From assembly GCF_014054725.1 (NCBI RefSeq), contig NZ_CP059563.1:186001-250000 (forward strand): a stretch of DNA of 64,000 bases, in the 5' to 3' direction. The stretch comes from Conchiformibius steedae. GTDB lineage: Bacteria; Pseudomonadota; Gammaproteobacteria; Burkholderiales; Neisseriaceae. Under the pieces are notes generated by a model that saw nothing but the letters and a program-made list of their open reading frames with translations, made no database searches and had not been told where the DNA came from. The position numbers and the translations under genes are program-made. Shown one piece after another: positions 17,732 to 26,882 of the stretch. Numbering within the stretch: position 1 is the stretch's first letter; the number at the start of each line of letters is the position of its first letter.

Positions 17732-19618
17732 TCAGCCGCGCAAATTGCGCCCCCAACCGTTGGGGTCGGGCTGCCAGTCCACACTTTCGCCGCGCATCAG
17801 TGCCTGCAGCATGGCAGCCGTCTCAATATGGTGGCTTTTGGCTGCTTCCATCATGCGGGTATTGGCAAAAAACGATAAATCAGGGTCGTACATTTCGGCG
17901 GATTTTTCCATTTGCCACACATCGCGCTGCTGGTAAAAACGGCGCAGTTCGGCGGCTTTGGGCGGGGCAACGCCTAAAATTTCCAAGGCAATCTGTCCGC
18001 CGCGCATCGCCGAATCAAAGGTTTCGCGGATAATGCAGCTTGCGCCCGCATGATACAGGTCGTAAGCATGGGTGCGGTTGTGGGCGCGGGCAATAATCGG
18101 CAGCTTGGGATAATGGCGGCGTACAAATTCCACCACTTCCACCGACTGCTGACGGTTACCGATACATACAGCCAACAGTTTCGCGCTATCCAGCCCTGCC
18201 GATGCCAGCAGTTCGGGGCGCGTGGCATCGCCGTAATAAGTTTTAATACCCAAAGTAGTGAGTTGTTCCACAGTTTCTGCCTGATGGTCAATAATGGTGG
18301 TGGCAAAACCGCAGCTGTTAAGCAGACTGTTAAACTGATGCCCGAAACGTCCGTGTCCCAGCAAAATCACGGGATTGGCGGCGTGGATTTCATCGTGGGC
18401 GCGTTCGGAAGCGGGGTTTTGATGACGGCGGTGATAACGCGCTGCCAATACTTTTTCATAAAAAATAAACAATAAGGGGGTTAGCACCATAGAAAGTGCC
18501 ACCACCAACGCAATTCTGTCCAACCATTGTGCATTCAAAACTTTACTGTGATTGGCGATAGACAGCAGCACAAAACCAAATTCCCCTGCCTGTGCCAAAC
18601 TGAGCGCAAACAGTTTCGCCCCCAAAGCAGGCAAACGGAATAATTTTCCCAAAATCCATAAAATTAAGGCTTTAACCGCCAATGTTGCCACGGTTAAACC
18701 CGCAATCAGCCAAAATTCGCGCCCCAACACGGCAAAATTCATGCCTGCGCCCACGGTAATAAAAAACAAGCCCAATAACAAACCTTTAAACGGTTCTAAA
18801 TTGCTTTCCATTTCGTGACGGTAGCTGCTGTTTGCCAACGCCACGCCCGCAATAAACGCGCCCAAAGCAGGCGACAAACCAATCAGCGACATCAGCGCGG
18901 CAATCCCCACCACCAATGCCAGCGTAAACATGGTAAACATTTCGCGCAAACGGGTTTTACTGATAAAACGGAAGACCACAGGCACAGCAAAACGCACCGT
19001 CAGCACAATCAGCACAATCGCCGCCACGCTTACCGATGCCTGCACCCAACCTGCTTGGTGCGCCAAAATATCCGTGCCGTGTGCCGTTTCGGGGTCAGAG
19101 ACGGGCGCAACGGCTAACAAAGGCAGCAATGCCAACATCGGAATCGCCGCCACATCCTGAAACAGCAGCACCGCAAAACCCGCTTGTCCGCCTGCGGTGG
19201 TCATCAGGTTTTTTTCAGAAAAGGTTTGCAACACAATGGCAGTGGACGACAATGCCAAAATACAGCCGATTGCCACGCCCGTGCGCCAGTCCAAACCAAA
19301 ATACAGCGCAATGCCCGCTATTGCCGCCACCGTCAGTGTCACCTGCAAACCGCCCAAACCCAACAGCTTATGGCGCATCTGCCACAGCATTTGCGGGGCA
19401 AGTTCCAAACCCACCAAAAACAGCATCATCACCACGCCAAATTCGGCAATATGTTGGATTTTTTCGGTTTCTTCACCCACAAAACCAAACACAGGACCAA
19501 TCAGTATGCCCGCAGTCAGATAACCCAGTACCGAACCGAGTCCGAATTTCTGCGACACCAGCACCGCCGTTACCGCAAAAAACAGATACATACAGGTGTA
19601 AAGCAGAATATCGGTCAT
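17732..19618 (-). CDS. KefB/KefC-type potassium:proton antiporter (CPA2) with TrkA-N domain
   Basis: 628 residues. The first 380 or so form a twelve-helix CPA2 transporter (EFGVVMMLFLVGLELAPQML, then LALSSTAIVLQTFSEKN and GAFIAGVALANSSYRHEME). From about residue 410 there is a Rossmann-fold regulatory domain, GHGRFGHQFNSLLNSCG then TIIDHQAE, with YYGDATRPELLASAGL, i.e. TrkA-N. Such proteins release K+ in exchange for protons under control of NAD(H) or glutathione adducts, protecting against electrophiles. The usual KefF/KefG partner is absent. GGGGGCAATCTG precedes the ATG, and a Correia-like element ends 57 bases upstream. Confidence 0.92.
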   Translation of the reverse strand: MTDILLYTCMYLFFAVTAVLVSQKFGLGSVLGYLTAGILIGPVFGFVGEETEKIQHIAEFGVVMMLFLVGLELAPQMLWQMRHKLLGLGGLQVTLTVAAIAGIALYFGLDWRTGVAIGCILALSSTAIVLQTFSEKNLMTTAGGQAGFAVLLFQDVAAIPMLALLPLLAVAPVSDPETAHGTDILAHQAGWVQASVSVAAIVLIVLTVRFAVPVVFRFISKTRLREMFTMFTLALVVGIAALMSLIGLSPALGAFIAGVALANSSYRHEMESNLEPFKGLLLGLFFITVGAGMNFAVLGREFWLIAGLTVATLAVKALILWILGKLFRLPALGAKLFALSLAQAGEFGFVLLSIANHSKVLNAQWLDRIALVVALSMVLTPLLFIFYEKVLAARYHRRHQNPASERAHDEIHAANPVILLGHGRFGHQFNSLLNSCGFATTIIDHQAETVEQLTTLGIKTYYGDATRPELLASAGLDSAKLLAVCIGNRQQSVEVVEFVRRHYPKLPIIARAHNRTHAYDLYHAGASCIIRETFDSAMRGGQIALEILGVAPPKAAELRRFYQQRDVWQMEKSAEMYDPDLSFFANTRMMEAAKSHHIETAAMLQALMRGESVDWQPDPNGWGRNLRG

Positions 19619-19674
19619 CAGATTGCCCCCGTGTGTGAATCAAAAAAGCGCGATTGTAGCGGAATTTAGTCGCC

Positions 19675-19780
19675 ATCGTTGATGAAAATAAAAACGAGAC
19701 AAGGCGACAACGCCCGCCGTGTACGATTGAGTACATCAGGGCGTTGGCAACGCCGTATCGTTAAGATTTTAATCAACGAT
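19675..19780. repeat. Correia-like miniature element, full-length copy
   Basis: 106 bases with terminal inverted repeats ATCGTTGAT (19675-19683) and ATCAACGAT (19772-19780). The core GAGACAAGGCGACAACGCC, an internal GTAC-flanked loop and GGGCGTTGGCAACGCCGTATCG match the copy at 41206 almost base for base. Correia elements of Neisseria share the GACAAGGCGA and CAACGCCGTA words. Here the right end encodes the last residues (Ile-Val-Asp) and the TAA stop of gph; the left end lies upstream of kefC. Confidence 0.85.
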
Positions 19781-20431
19781 AAAACAGGGTAGGGATAGAA
19801 TATCCACAGGCGCATCGGCAGCAAAATCCCAATCCCATTGTTCGGGCTGTTCGTGCGCGGGAATATAGCCCCAACGTGCCAACACGGTTTGCATGCCTGC
19901 GGCACGTCCTGCCTGCATATCGCGCTCGGCATCGCCCACATACAGGCAGTTTTCAGCAGCCACCCCCGCCAAACGGCAGGCGTGGTGCATAGGCAAAACG
20001 CTGGGTTTGGCTTCGGCACAGGTATCGCCGCACACCACCGCTGCTGGCGCACAGGCAAAACCCAGCTTCGGCAGCAAATCTTCGGCAAAACGCTGCGGTT
20101 TGTTGGTGATGATGCCCCATGCCAAGCCTTTGGCTGCCAAGCCTTGCAATAAGGCGTTTACCCCATCAAACAAACGGCTGTCCTGATGGGCGCGTTGCCG
20201 ATAGGCGCTTAAATAATCCTGTTGCCACAGGCTGAAATCGGATTGTTCGGGCGCAATGCCTGCCAAACCCAATAACGCCACCGAACCATGCCCCGCCAAA
20301 GCGCGTGCCAATGCGTATTCGGGCGCAGGCATGCCGTGCTGCTGCAACACCGTTGCCAATGCGCCGACCAAATCGGGCGCGGTATCGGCAAGCGTACCGT
20401 CCAAATCAAAAAAAACCGCTTCCAATGCCAT
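19769..20431 (-). CDS. gph: Phosphoglycolate phosphatase, HAD family
   Basis: 220 residues. HAD motif I is at the start (FFDLDGTLADTAPDL, nucleophile Asp9), motif II is IITNKPQRF, and motif IV is YVGDAERDMQAGRAAGM, followed by LARWGYI. It removes phosphate from 2-phosphoglycolate produced during repair of 3'-phosphoglycolate DNA ends. Related HAD enzymes such as MupP act on muropeptide sugars and look very similar, so the substrate is not certain. AGGACAAAAAC precedes the ATG. The last three residues and the stop codon come from the Correia-like element, so the C-terminus has been altered by its insertion. Confidence 0.87.
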   Translation of the reverse strand: MALEAVFFDLDGTLADTAPDLVGALATVLQQHGMPAPEYALARALAGHGSVALLGLAGIAPEQSDFSLWQQDYLSAYRQRAHQDSRLFDGVNALLQGLAAKGLAWGIITNKPQRFAEDLLPKLGFACAPAAVVCGDTCAEAKPSVLPMHHACRLAGVAAENCLYVGDAERDMQAGRAAGMQTVLARWGYIPAHEQPEQWDWDFAADAPVDILSLPCFIVD

Positions 20432-20561
20432 GTTTTTGTCCTAATAAAAAACAGGATTGTAACCCGAAGCGTACACAACTTTACAAAAGATTGCCCCATG
20501 CCATTTTTACCGATACAATCGTCTTTCCTTTTTCCACCATAACCCAGAGAAGATAACCCAA

Positions 20562-21725
20562 ATGAAAAAACATCTGTTGGCGACATTCGTCCTGTTTGCC
20601 CTGACAGCCTGCGGCGGTCAGCAAAATAACACCCAAAACCAAGCAGCCGCGCCTGCGCCCGCATCAGGCAGCGCCGCCGCCCCTGCTGCCGATTTGCCGC
20701 AAACCGACACCCTTAATATTTTCAACTGGTCCAACTATGTGGACGAAAGCACCGTAGAAGACTTCAAAAAAGCCAACAACTTGAAGCTGACCTACGATTT
20801 ATACGAAAACAACGAAGCCTTGGAAGCCAAAATGCTGACTGGCAAATCGGGTTACGATTTGGCGGTTCCGGGCATCGCCTTTTTACCGCGCCAAATCAAA
20901 GCAGGCGCGTATCAAAAAATCAACAAAGATTTGCTTCCCAATTACAAAAACATCGACCCCGAATTGCTGAAGCTGCTGGAAAGCGCCGACCCCGGTAACG
21001 AATACGCCGTACCGTATTTTTCAGGCGCAAACACCTTGGCAATTACCGCCAAAGGCATTGAAGCCCTAGGCGGCAAAGACAAACTGCCCGAAAACGGCTG
21101 GGATTTGCTGTTTAAACCCGAATACACCAACAAGCTGAAACAATGCGGCGTTGCCCTGTGGGATACCCCCAGCGAAATGTTCCCCATTGTGCTGAACTAC
21201 ATCGGCAAAGACCCCAAAGGCGATAATCCCGACGATTTGAAAGCCGCTGCAGACGTCTTGCAAGCCATCCGTCCCGATGTGAAACAGTTTAGCGCGTCTT
21301 ACATCGATTCGCTGGCGCGTGGCGATTTCTGCTTGGTGGCAGGTAACGGCGGCGACCTGAACATGGCGAAAAAACGTTCGGAAGAAGTGAAAAGCAATGT
21401 CGGTATTGAAGTGCTGACCCCCAAAGGCATGGGCTTTTGGGTAGAATCGTGGGTGATTCCCAAAGACGCGAAAAACGTTGCCAACGCCCACAAATACATC
21501 AACTACACGCTTGACCCCGAAATCGCCGCCAAAAATGCTTTGGAAGTGACTTTTGCGCCCGCCAGCCTGCCTGCGCGTGAAAAACTGCCCAAAGAACTGG
21601 TGGAAACCCGTTCCATCTTCCCCACTGCCGATGATATGAAAAACGGTTTTGTGATGCCGCAAATGAGCGACGAAGCCAAAAAAACCACCACCGCGCTGTG
21701 GCAAAAACTGAAAATGGGTAAATAA
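20562..21725 (+). CDS. potD: Spermidine/putrescine-binding lipoprotein PotD
   Basis: 387 residues. Lipoprotein signal MKKHLLATFVLFALTACGG (lipobox LTAC), an Ala/Pro linker to about residue 45, then a polyamine-binding fold: LNIFNWSNYVDESTVEDFKK, GYDLAVPGIAFLPRQI, and ARGDFCLVAGNGGDLNMA. These are typical of PotD/PotF. It captures polyamines in the periplasm for the PotABC importer. The potABC genes are not here; an orphan potD is common in Neisseriaceae. A strong terminator follows the stop. Confidence 0.93.
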   Translation: MKKHLLATFVLFALTACGGQQNNTQNQAAAPAPASGSAAAPAADLPQTDTLNIFNWSNYVDESTVEDFKKANNLKLTYDLYENNEALEAKMLTGKSGYDLAVPGIAFLPRQIKAGAYQKINKDLLPNYKNIDPELLKLLESADPGNEYAVPYFSGANTLAITAKGIEALGGKDKLPENGWDLLFKPEYTNKLKQCGVALWDTPSEMFPIVLNYIGKDPKGDNPDDLKAAADVLQAIRPDVKQFSASYIDSLARGDFCLVAGNGGDLNMAKKRSEEVKSNVGIEVLTPKGMGFWVESWVIPKDAKNVANAHKYINYTLDPEIAAKNALEVTFAPASLPAREKLPKELVETRSIFPTADDMKNGFVMPQMSDEAKKTTTALWQKLKMGK

Positions 21726-21745
21726 TAAACCTTTTTTAATCTAAA

Positions 21746-21780
21746 AAAGCTGTCTGAATACCGTTCAGACAGCTTTGTTT
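21746..21780 (+). terminator. Terminator of potD
   Basis: Thirteen-base perfect stem AAAGCTGTCTGAA (21746-21758) with TTCAGACAGCTTT (21764-21776), followed by a T-rich tract. The stem contains GCTGTCTGAA, one base away from the Neisseria uptake word GCCGTCTGAA. Confidence 0.85.
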
Positions 21781-21796
21781 TTCAATCGGATTGGAT

Positions 21797-22585
21797 ATGA
21801 GCCCCACCCTACACACCCTCAACCGCCTGCTGCCGCAGACCCAATGCCGCGAATGCGGTTATCAAGGCTGCGAACCCTATGCCCAAGCCCTGTTATCAGG
21901 CGAAGCCCCCATTAATTTGTGCGCCCCCGGTGGCGACACCGTGATGCACGACCTCGCCCGAACGCTGCAACGCCCGCCACTCGCCCCCGCCAAAACCCAA
22001 GCCCCTGCCCTTGCCCTGATAGACGAAAACGTCTGCATCGGCTGCGTGGCGTGCATCCGCGTTTGCCCTGTGGATGCCATTTTGGGCGCAACCAAGCAAA
22101 TGCACACCGTTTTAACTGACGAATGCACGGGCTGCGGTTTGTGCGTACCGTCCTGCCCTGTGGACTGCATCAGCATGGTTGCCGTAAACGACACCCACCT
22201 GCCGCGCAACCGCTTTTTGGGACAACACGAAAACGAAGCACGTTTTCAAGCATCTGCACACGCGCAAAGCCGTTATCAGCAGCAGCAAACGCGCCGTCAA
22301 AATCCCACCCAACCCACACAGCAAAAGCGCAGCCAAACCGCAGCCGCCAATCCCGCTGCCCTGATTGCTCAAGCCATGGCACGCGCCCAAGCCCAACAGC
22401 ACAGCAGTCCCGCCGCCAACCGCGAGCAGTTCCGCCAACGCCAATTGGCAGAAGCCCAAGCCAAAGCCGCCTACCGCCGCGCCCTGCGCGATGTGCAATA
22501 CGGCAACGCACAAGAAAAAGCCGATGCCTTGGCATGGCTGCGCCAACACAAAGCCGAGCAGGAAGCCCAAGCAGCATCAGACTGA
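21797..22585 (+). CDS. RnfB-like ferredoxin with long C-terminal tail
   Basis: 262 residues. An N-terminal four-cysteine cluster of the RnfB type (LPQTQCRECGYQGCEPYAQAL, then NLCAPGG) is followed by two 4Fe-4S ferredoxin motifs, CIGCVACIRVCPVDAIL and CTGCGLCVPSCPVDCI. After about residue 140 comes a Gln/Ala-rich, probably helical tail (AQAMARAQAQQHSS, LAEAQAKAAYRRALRDVQ). In the Rnf complex RnfB passes electrons, but none of rnfA, C, D, G or E is present and there is no membrane anchor. Stand-alone RnfB-like proteins are common in betaproteobacteria; the partner is unknown. ATG at 21797 preferred over the TTG two codons earlier. Confidence 0.85.
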   Translation: MSPTLHTLNRLLPQTQCRECGYQGCEPYAQALLSGEAPINLCAPGGDTVMHDLARTLQRPPLAPAKTQAPALALIDENVCIGCVACIRVCPVDAILGATKQMHTVLTDECTGCGLCVPSCPVDCISMVAVNDTHLPRNRFLGQHENEARFQASAHAQSRYQQQQTRRQNPTQPTQQKRSQTAAANPAALIAQAMARAQAQQHSSPAANREQFRQRQLAEAQAKAAYRRALRDVQYGNAQEKADALAWLRQHKAEQEAQAASD

Positions 22586-22648
22586 AATATTGCCCCGCGC
22601 CCCAATCAACGTTATGATTATCCGTTTTTTGTTTCAAAATAAATCAAG

Positions 22649-24247
22649 ATGTCAGCCATTCCCGACCAAGTGCGCCGCCGCCGCACCTTCGCCATTATTT
22701 CCCACCCCGACGCGGGTAAAACCACCCTTACCGAAAAACTGCTGCTGTTTTCAGGTGCCATTCAAAGCGCAGGCACGGTAAAAGGCAAAAAAACAGGCAA
22801 ATTCGCCACGTCCGACTGGATGGAAATCGAGCAGCAACGCGGCATTTCCGTGGCATCGTCCGTGATGCAGTTTGACTACCGCGAACACACCGTCAATCTG
22901 CTGGACACCCCCGGTCACCAAGACTTTTCCGAAGACACCTACCGCGTTTTAACGGCGGTGGACAGCGCGTTAATGGTGATTGACGCCGCCAAAGGCGTGG
23001 AAGCACAAACCATTAAATTATTGAATGTTTGTCGCATGCGCCACACTCCCATCGTTACCTTTATGAACAAATATGACCGCGAAGTGCGTGATTCTTTGGA
23101 ATTGCTGGACGAAGTGGAAAATATTTTAAAAATCCGTTGTGCGCCTGTCACTTGGCCCATCGGCATGGGCAAAAACTTCAAAGGCGTTTACCATATTTTA
23201 AACGACGAAGTGTATCTGTTTGATGCGGGTGGCGAAAAACTGCCGCATGAATTTGAAGTGATTCAAGGCATTAACAATCCGCGTTTGGACGAGTTGTTTC
23301 CCTTGGAAATGCAGCAGTTGCGCGATGAAATCGAGCTGGTGCAAGCCGCTTCCAACGAGTTTGATTTGCAAGAGTTTTTGGCAGGCGAACTGACGCCCGT
23401 GTTTTTCGGTTCGGCGATTAACAATTTCGGCGTGCAGGAAATTTTAAACGCGCTGATTGACTGGGCGCCTGCGCCGCAACCGCGTGATGCCACCGTGCGC
23501 AGCGTATCGCCTGACGAAAGCAAATTTTCAGGCTTTATCTTTAAAATTCAAGCCAATATGGACCCGAAACACCGCGACCGCATCGCCTTTTTGCGCGTGT
23601 GTTCGGGCAAATTTGAACGTGGCATGAAAATCAAACACTTGCGTATCAACCGCGACATCGCCGCGTCCAGCGTGGTCACGTTTATGTCGCATGCGCGTGA
23701 GCTGGTGGAAGAAGCCTATGCGGGCGATATTATCGGCATTCCCAATCACGGTAACATTCAGATTGGCGACAGTTTTTCCGAAGGCGAAGCCTTGGCGTTT
23801 ACGGGCATTCCGTTTTTTGCGCCCGAATTGTTCCGCAGTGTGCGTATTAAAAACCCTTTAAAAATTAAACAACTGCAAAAGGGTTTGCAGCAGCTTGGCG
23901 AAGAAGGCGCGGTGCAGGTGTTTAAACCGCATTCGGGCGCGGATTTGATTTTGGGCGCGGTGGGCGTGTTGCAGTTTGAAGTGGTCACGGCGCGTTTGGC
24001 GGCGGAATACGGCGTGGAAGCGGTGTTTGACAATGTGTCGGTGTGGTCGGCGCGTTGGGTGTCGTGCGCCGACAGAAAGAAATTGGCGGAATTTGAAAAG
24101 GCGAATGCGGCGAATTTGTCCACCGATGCAGGCGGAAATTTGGCGTATCTCGCGCCCAACCGCGTCAATTTGAATTTAACGCAGGAACGTTGGCCCGATA
24201 TTGTCTTCCACGAAACGCGCGAACATTCGGCGAATTTAAACGGATAA
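22649..24247 (+). CDS. prfC: Peptide chain release factor 3
   Basis: 532 residues, standard for RF3. The GTPase motifs are [15 protein letters not shown] (P-loop), the switch region [28 protein letters not shown] (G3) and FMNKYDRE (G4). Elongation-factor domains II and III follow. RF3 uses GTP to remove RF1 or RF2 from the ribosome after peptide release. The ribosome binding site is weak. The gene is followed by an inverted repeat containing a DNA uptake word. Confidence 0.96.
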   Translation: MSAIPDQVRRRRTFAIISHPDAGKTTLTEKLLLFSGAIQSAGTVKGKKTGKFATSDWMEIEQQRGISVASSVMQFDYREHTVNLLDTPGHQDFSEDTYRVLTAVDSALMVIDAAKGVEAQTIKLLNVCRMRHTPIVTFMNKYDREVRDSLELLDEVENILKIRCAPVTWPIGMGKNFKGVYHILNDEVYLFDAGGEKLPHEFEVIQGINNPRLDELFPLEMQQLRDEIELVQAASNEFDLQEFLAGELTPVFFGSAINNFGVQEILNALIDWAPAPQPRDATVRSVSPDESKFSGFIFKIQANMDPKHRDRIAFLRVCSGKFERGMKIKHLRINRDIAASSVVTFMSHARELVEEAYAGDIIGIPNHGNIQIGDSFSEGEALAFTGIPFFAPELFRSVRIKNPLKIKQLQKGLQQLGEEGAVQVFKPHSGADLILGAVGVLQFEVVTARLAAEYGVEAVFDNVSVWSARWVSCADRKKLAEFEKANAANLSTDAGGNLAYLAPNRVNLNLTQERWPDIVFHETREHSANLNG

Positions 24248-24253
24248 AGACAT

Positions 24254-24281
24254 AAAAAAGCAGGCAGCCAAAGGCTGCCTG
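24254..24281 (-). terminator. Hairpin with minus-strand T tract after prfC
   Basis: CAGGCAGCC (24261-24269) pairs with GGCTGCCTG (24273-24281). The T run (GCTTTTTTATG) follows only when read on the minus strand, so it ends a leftward transcript rather than prfC. No protein gene on the minus strand reaches it, which is one reason for proposing a small RNA here. Confidence 0.6.
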
Positions 24282-24283
24282 AA
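24272..24283 (+). other. DNA uptake word AGGCTGCCTGAA
   Basis: Exact match to the dialect described for Simonsiella (AG-simDUS), in a hairpin with a partial inverted partner at 24261-24269. DNA uptake words at terminators are usual in Neisseriaceae. This is the only exact copy I found in the window. Confidence 0.6.
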
Positions 24284-24569
24284 ATACCTCAAATCAGAGA
24301 TTTTACGCTTCACAAACATGGGGTTGGGAAACCCCGCAGATTTTCATCTGCCTCTGCAGCCCTGCCCGAAAGGAGTAAAAAGCAAAGCCGCAAAGCCGGT
24401 ACGTTTATTATTGTGTAGTGATATGTAAGCGATAGTATCGGGTTTTGCCTGCCTTGCCAAGTGGCAAATGGCATTTAGGCGAAAATTCGCCACTTTATGT
24501 AAAGAAAATGTATTTTTCAGATAGTTTATTGCAACTTATTGTAAAATTAAGGCGAGTTGTTACTCGCAT

Positions 24570-24604
24570 CTAAAATAAAACCATCCCGCCACACGGCGGG
24601 ATGG
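24570..24604 (-). terminator. Terminator of sppA
   Basis: CCATCCCGCC (24581-24590) pairs with GGCGGGATGG (24595-24604); on the minus strand it is followed by TTTTATTTTAG, four bases after the stop codon of the peptidase gene. Confidence 0.88.
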
Positions 24605-24607
24605 GAT

Positions 24608-25600
24608 TTACCACATTTTATCCAGCCAAGCCGATACCTGCTGGCGCACTTCGGCACGCAAACCGCGACTGAGCAAACGTGCCAAATCGTCCTGCTTGGG
24701 CGTGTAGTCCACCAGTTCGGGGGCTTTCACCACATCACGCGCCACGCTGTAAATGCTGCCCGTGCCGTCAGTCAAACCCACTTTCTGCGCTTCAATGCCT
24801 GTGTAAACGCGCCCGCTGAATACATCAGGATGTTCTTTTTCTTTCAAACGGTTGCCACGACCTGCACGCACTGCTTTAATAAATTCGCCGTGAATTTGCG
24901 TCAGCATTTGCTGCCAGATGGCGATTTGTTCGGGGGTTTCGGGACTAAAGGGGTCGCCCATGCCTTTATTGCTGCCTGCGGTACGCACACGGCGTTTGAT
25001 ACCCAGTTTGTCCATCAGCCCTGTGGCATCAAAGCTGCTACCCACCACGCCGATGCTGCCGACAATGCTGGACGGGTCGGCATAAATTTTATCCGCCGCC
25101 GCCGCAATATAGTAACAACCCGAAGCGCACAAATCTTCCGCCACCACATACACGGGAATGTCTTTGTGTTCGTTTTTCAAACGGCGCACCTCTTCAAAAG
25201 CAGTATTGGACACCACAGGCGAACCACCAGGGCTGTTGGCGCGGATAATAATGCCTTTGACATTCTCGTTTTCATAAGCCGCTTCCATGCCTTCGCGCAA
25301 AATGGCAACATGGTCGGTGTATTCGTCGCCGCCGATTTCGCCCACCAAATCAATCACAGCGGTATGGTCATCATGCGTGGCGGGATTGATTTTTTCATTA
25401 CCGCCGTTTAAAGCGGCAGCAGCCACGCTTAAAAACACCAGCACCCCCACCCCACGCCACACCATTTTCCAAATACGGGCGCGACGCTGTTCGCGGTAGG
25501 CTTCCAACAACACATCACGCAGGGTATCGCGTTCCCAACTTTCGCCTGAAGGTGCGGGGGATTCGCCATCGCCACTGCGGCGGATACGGTAAGTCATCAT
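24608..25600 (-). CDS. sppA: S49 family signal peptide peptidase (SppA-like)
   Basis: 330 residues. One N-terminal membrane anchor (WRGVGVLVFLSVAAAALNGG, about residues 49-68) is followed by an S49 serine-protease domain: VKGIIIRANSPGGSPVVSNT, then AEDLCASGCYYIAAAADKIY (nucleophile Ser in ASGCYYIAA) and SIVGSIGVVGSSFDATGLMD, with a conserved GRVYTGIEAQKVGLTDG. This is the short, single-domain SppA type, which cuts leftover signal peptides in the inner membrane. Two adjacent ATGs share one AAGGAAA site, so the start may be one codon later. Confidence 0.92.
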   Translation of the reverse strand: MMTYRIRRSGDGESPAPSGESWERDTLRDVLLEAYREQRRARIWKMVWRGVGVLVFLSVAAAALNGGNEKINPATHDDHTAVIDLVGEIGGDEYTDHVAILREGMEAAYENENVKGIIIRANSPGGSPVVSNTAFEEVRRLKNEHKDIPVYVVAEDLCASGCYYIAAAADKIYADPSSIVGSIGVVGSSFDATGLMDKLGIKRRVRTAGSNKGMGDPFSPETPEQIAIWQQMLTQIHGEFIKAVRAGRGNRLKEKEHPDVFSGRVYTGIEAQKVGLTDGTGSIYSVARDVVKAPELVDYTPKQDDLARLLSRGLRAEVRQQVSAWLDKMW

Positions 25601-25635
25601 TTTTCCTTTTTAAACGGTAAACACACAGTATTATA

Positions 25636-25682
25636 TAAAAAAATTCAGGCAGTTTGGCATCTATCTCTGCCAACTGCCCGAA
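25636..25682 (-). terminator. Terminator of fdx
   Basis: TTCAGGCAGTTTGGCA (25644-25659) pairs with TGCCAACTGCCCGAA (25668-25682) with few mismatches, and the minus strand then reads TTTTTTTATA, ten bases after the ferredoxin stop. Confidence 0.8.
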
Positions 25683-25691
25683 TGCTTTGGT

Positions 25692-26030
25692 TTAGTGTTC
25701 GCGGGCGTGGTTAATGGTGTATTTGGGGATTTCCACCACCAAATCCGCATCTGCCACCACTGCCTGACAGCTCAAACGCGAATCCGCTTCCAAACCCCAT
25801 GCTTGGTCAAGCAGGTCTTCTTCCAATTCAGTCGGTTCGGTTAAGCTGTCAAAACCCTGACGGATAATCACATGGCAGGTGGTGCAGGCACAGGATTTTT
25901 CGCAAGCGTGGTCAATATCAATATCGTTTTCCAGCAATACATCGCACACGGTGCTGCCTGAAGCAGCATTTTCAATCACTTTGCCTTCGGGGCAAAATTC
26001 GGCGTGCGGTAAAACGGTAATTTTAGGCAT
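25692..26030 (-). CDS. fdx: 2Fe-2S ferredoxin, Isc type
   Basis: 112 residues starting MPKITVLPHAEFCPEG, the usual start of the adrenodoxin-type Isc ferredoxin. Cluster cysteines lie in HACEKSCACTTCHV with the fourth in SRLSCQAVV. It carries electrons for iron-sulfur cluster assembly in the cytoplasm. In many bacteria fdx closes the isc operon after hscA; here it is separate, with its own terminator. Upstream in-frame starts exist at 26048 and 26081 but would lengthen the family-typical N-terminus. Confidence 0.93.
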   Translation of the reverse strand: MPKITVLPHAEFCPEGKVIENAASGSTVCDVLLENDIDIDHACEKSCACTTCHVIIRQGFDSLTEPTELEEDLLDQAWGLEADSRLSCQAVVADADLVVEIPKYTINHAREH

Positions 26031-26222
26031 AATTATTTTCTCAATCATTCCAGTGTGTGAAAGGGCGGTATTGTACTGCAAGAGTGGTGAAAATGTTAGG
26101 TTGGGTCATTATCATAAACATTAGTGGCTTTTATCAATCAGCCAACCCAGCCTGTTTTTAGGCTAAAATTTTACCAAAGCCCTAGGTACGACAATCACAC
26201 CCAACCAACAGGAAAAACCATC

Positions 26223-26882
26223 ATGAAAACCGTTAAATTGCTATATCTTGCTACTCTTTCACTATATTTATTGGCATGCACAGAAAAGCAAGAAAATCAA
26301 GCCCAGTACCCTGCCCCTGTGGTGTATGACTACAGAGATGAAAAAAATCAAGATGCTTATTCAAGATATAGGCGAGCCAATAAGGTAGATTGGGGTTATT
26401 TGAATTCAGATGAAATCAGAAAAACATTAGGTAAGCAAACCATACCCGATGGTATTCACGGAAAATTTTATATCCATAAAATAGAAGCACGACATCAAAG
26501 GATTTTAGACACTTTTACCAGTAAAGAAGAAGTAATTAACTATTATACTTCTAAATTTTCAGATAAACCCTGCAAGGAGAATAATGTACAAGGATTAGTG
26601 TGTTTGGAAAGTAAGACGGTATATAACTATTTTTACTTGCCCAATATTAACACAAATCTTTCAAAAAGAACTAATTTTCCCAGTTTTTTGTTTGCTTGTG
26701 ATAGAGGGGGGGATTTTAACTGTAGTACTACAAAAATAGCATCTCCCCTCCCCTACAATATAAGTGTACGTATTCACTTTAATCATCCAAGCTATATCTT
26801 CCCTATTTTGGATTATATTGACCAACACTTTTACAACACATTAGGAGTTTATTTATGGCAACCTTTACCCAATAAACAGTAA
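26223..26882 (+). CDS. Hypothetical lipoprotein, unrecognised
   Basis: 219 residues with a clear lipoprotein signal (MKTVKLLYLATLSLYLLACT, lipobox LLAC). The mature part is polar and rich in Tyr, Asn and Lys, with four later cysteines (KPCKENNVQGLVCLES and FACDRGGDFNCS) that could form two disulfides. I do not recognise it. It is distinctly AT-rich compared with its neighbours, which suggests acquired DNA. AGGAAAAACCATC precedes the ATG. It sits alone between two minus-strand genes. Confidence 0.7.
   Translation: MKTVKLLYLATLSLYLLACTEKQENQAQYPAPVVYDYRDEKNQDAYSRYRRANKVDWGYLNSDEIRKTLGKQTIPDGIHGKFYIHKIEARHQRILDTFTSKEEVINYYTSKFSDKPCKENNVQGLVCLESKTVYNYFYLPNINTNLSKRTNFPSFLFACDRGGDFNCSTTKIASPLPYNISVRIHFNHPSYIFPILDYIDQHFYNTLGVYLWQPLPNKQ

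Larger units (their letters stand above)
24254..24420 (-). ncRNA. Possible small RNA between prfC and sppA
   Basis: The 300-base gap after prfC has no convincing gene. Read leftwards from about 24420 it shows GCAGAT with ATCTGC closed by a GAAA tetraloop (24336-24351), GGGGTT with AACCCC (24320-24335), an unpaired pyrimidine-rich ACTCCTTTC that could pair with ribosome binding sites, and finally a terminator hairpin with a T tract. That layout resembles a trans-acting small RNA. I could not place a confident promoter, and I recognise no known family; the 5' end is a guess. Confidence 0.3.

Noticed and set aside
24300..24420. Cyclic-di-GMP riboswitch, because of GCAAAGCC words
   Set aside because: The required tetraloop and receptor stems do not line up, and no gene follows on that strand in the right place.
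24557..25411. Plus-strand frame of 284 codons
   Set aside because: Exact shadow of the SppA gene, whose motifs are unmistakable on the minus strand.
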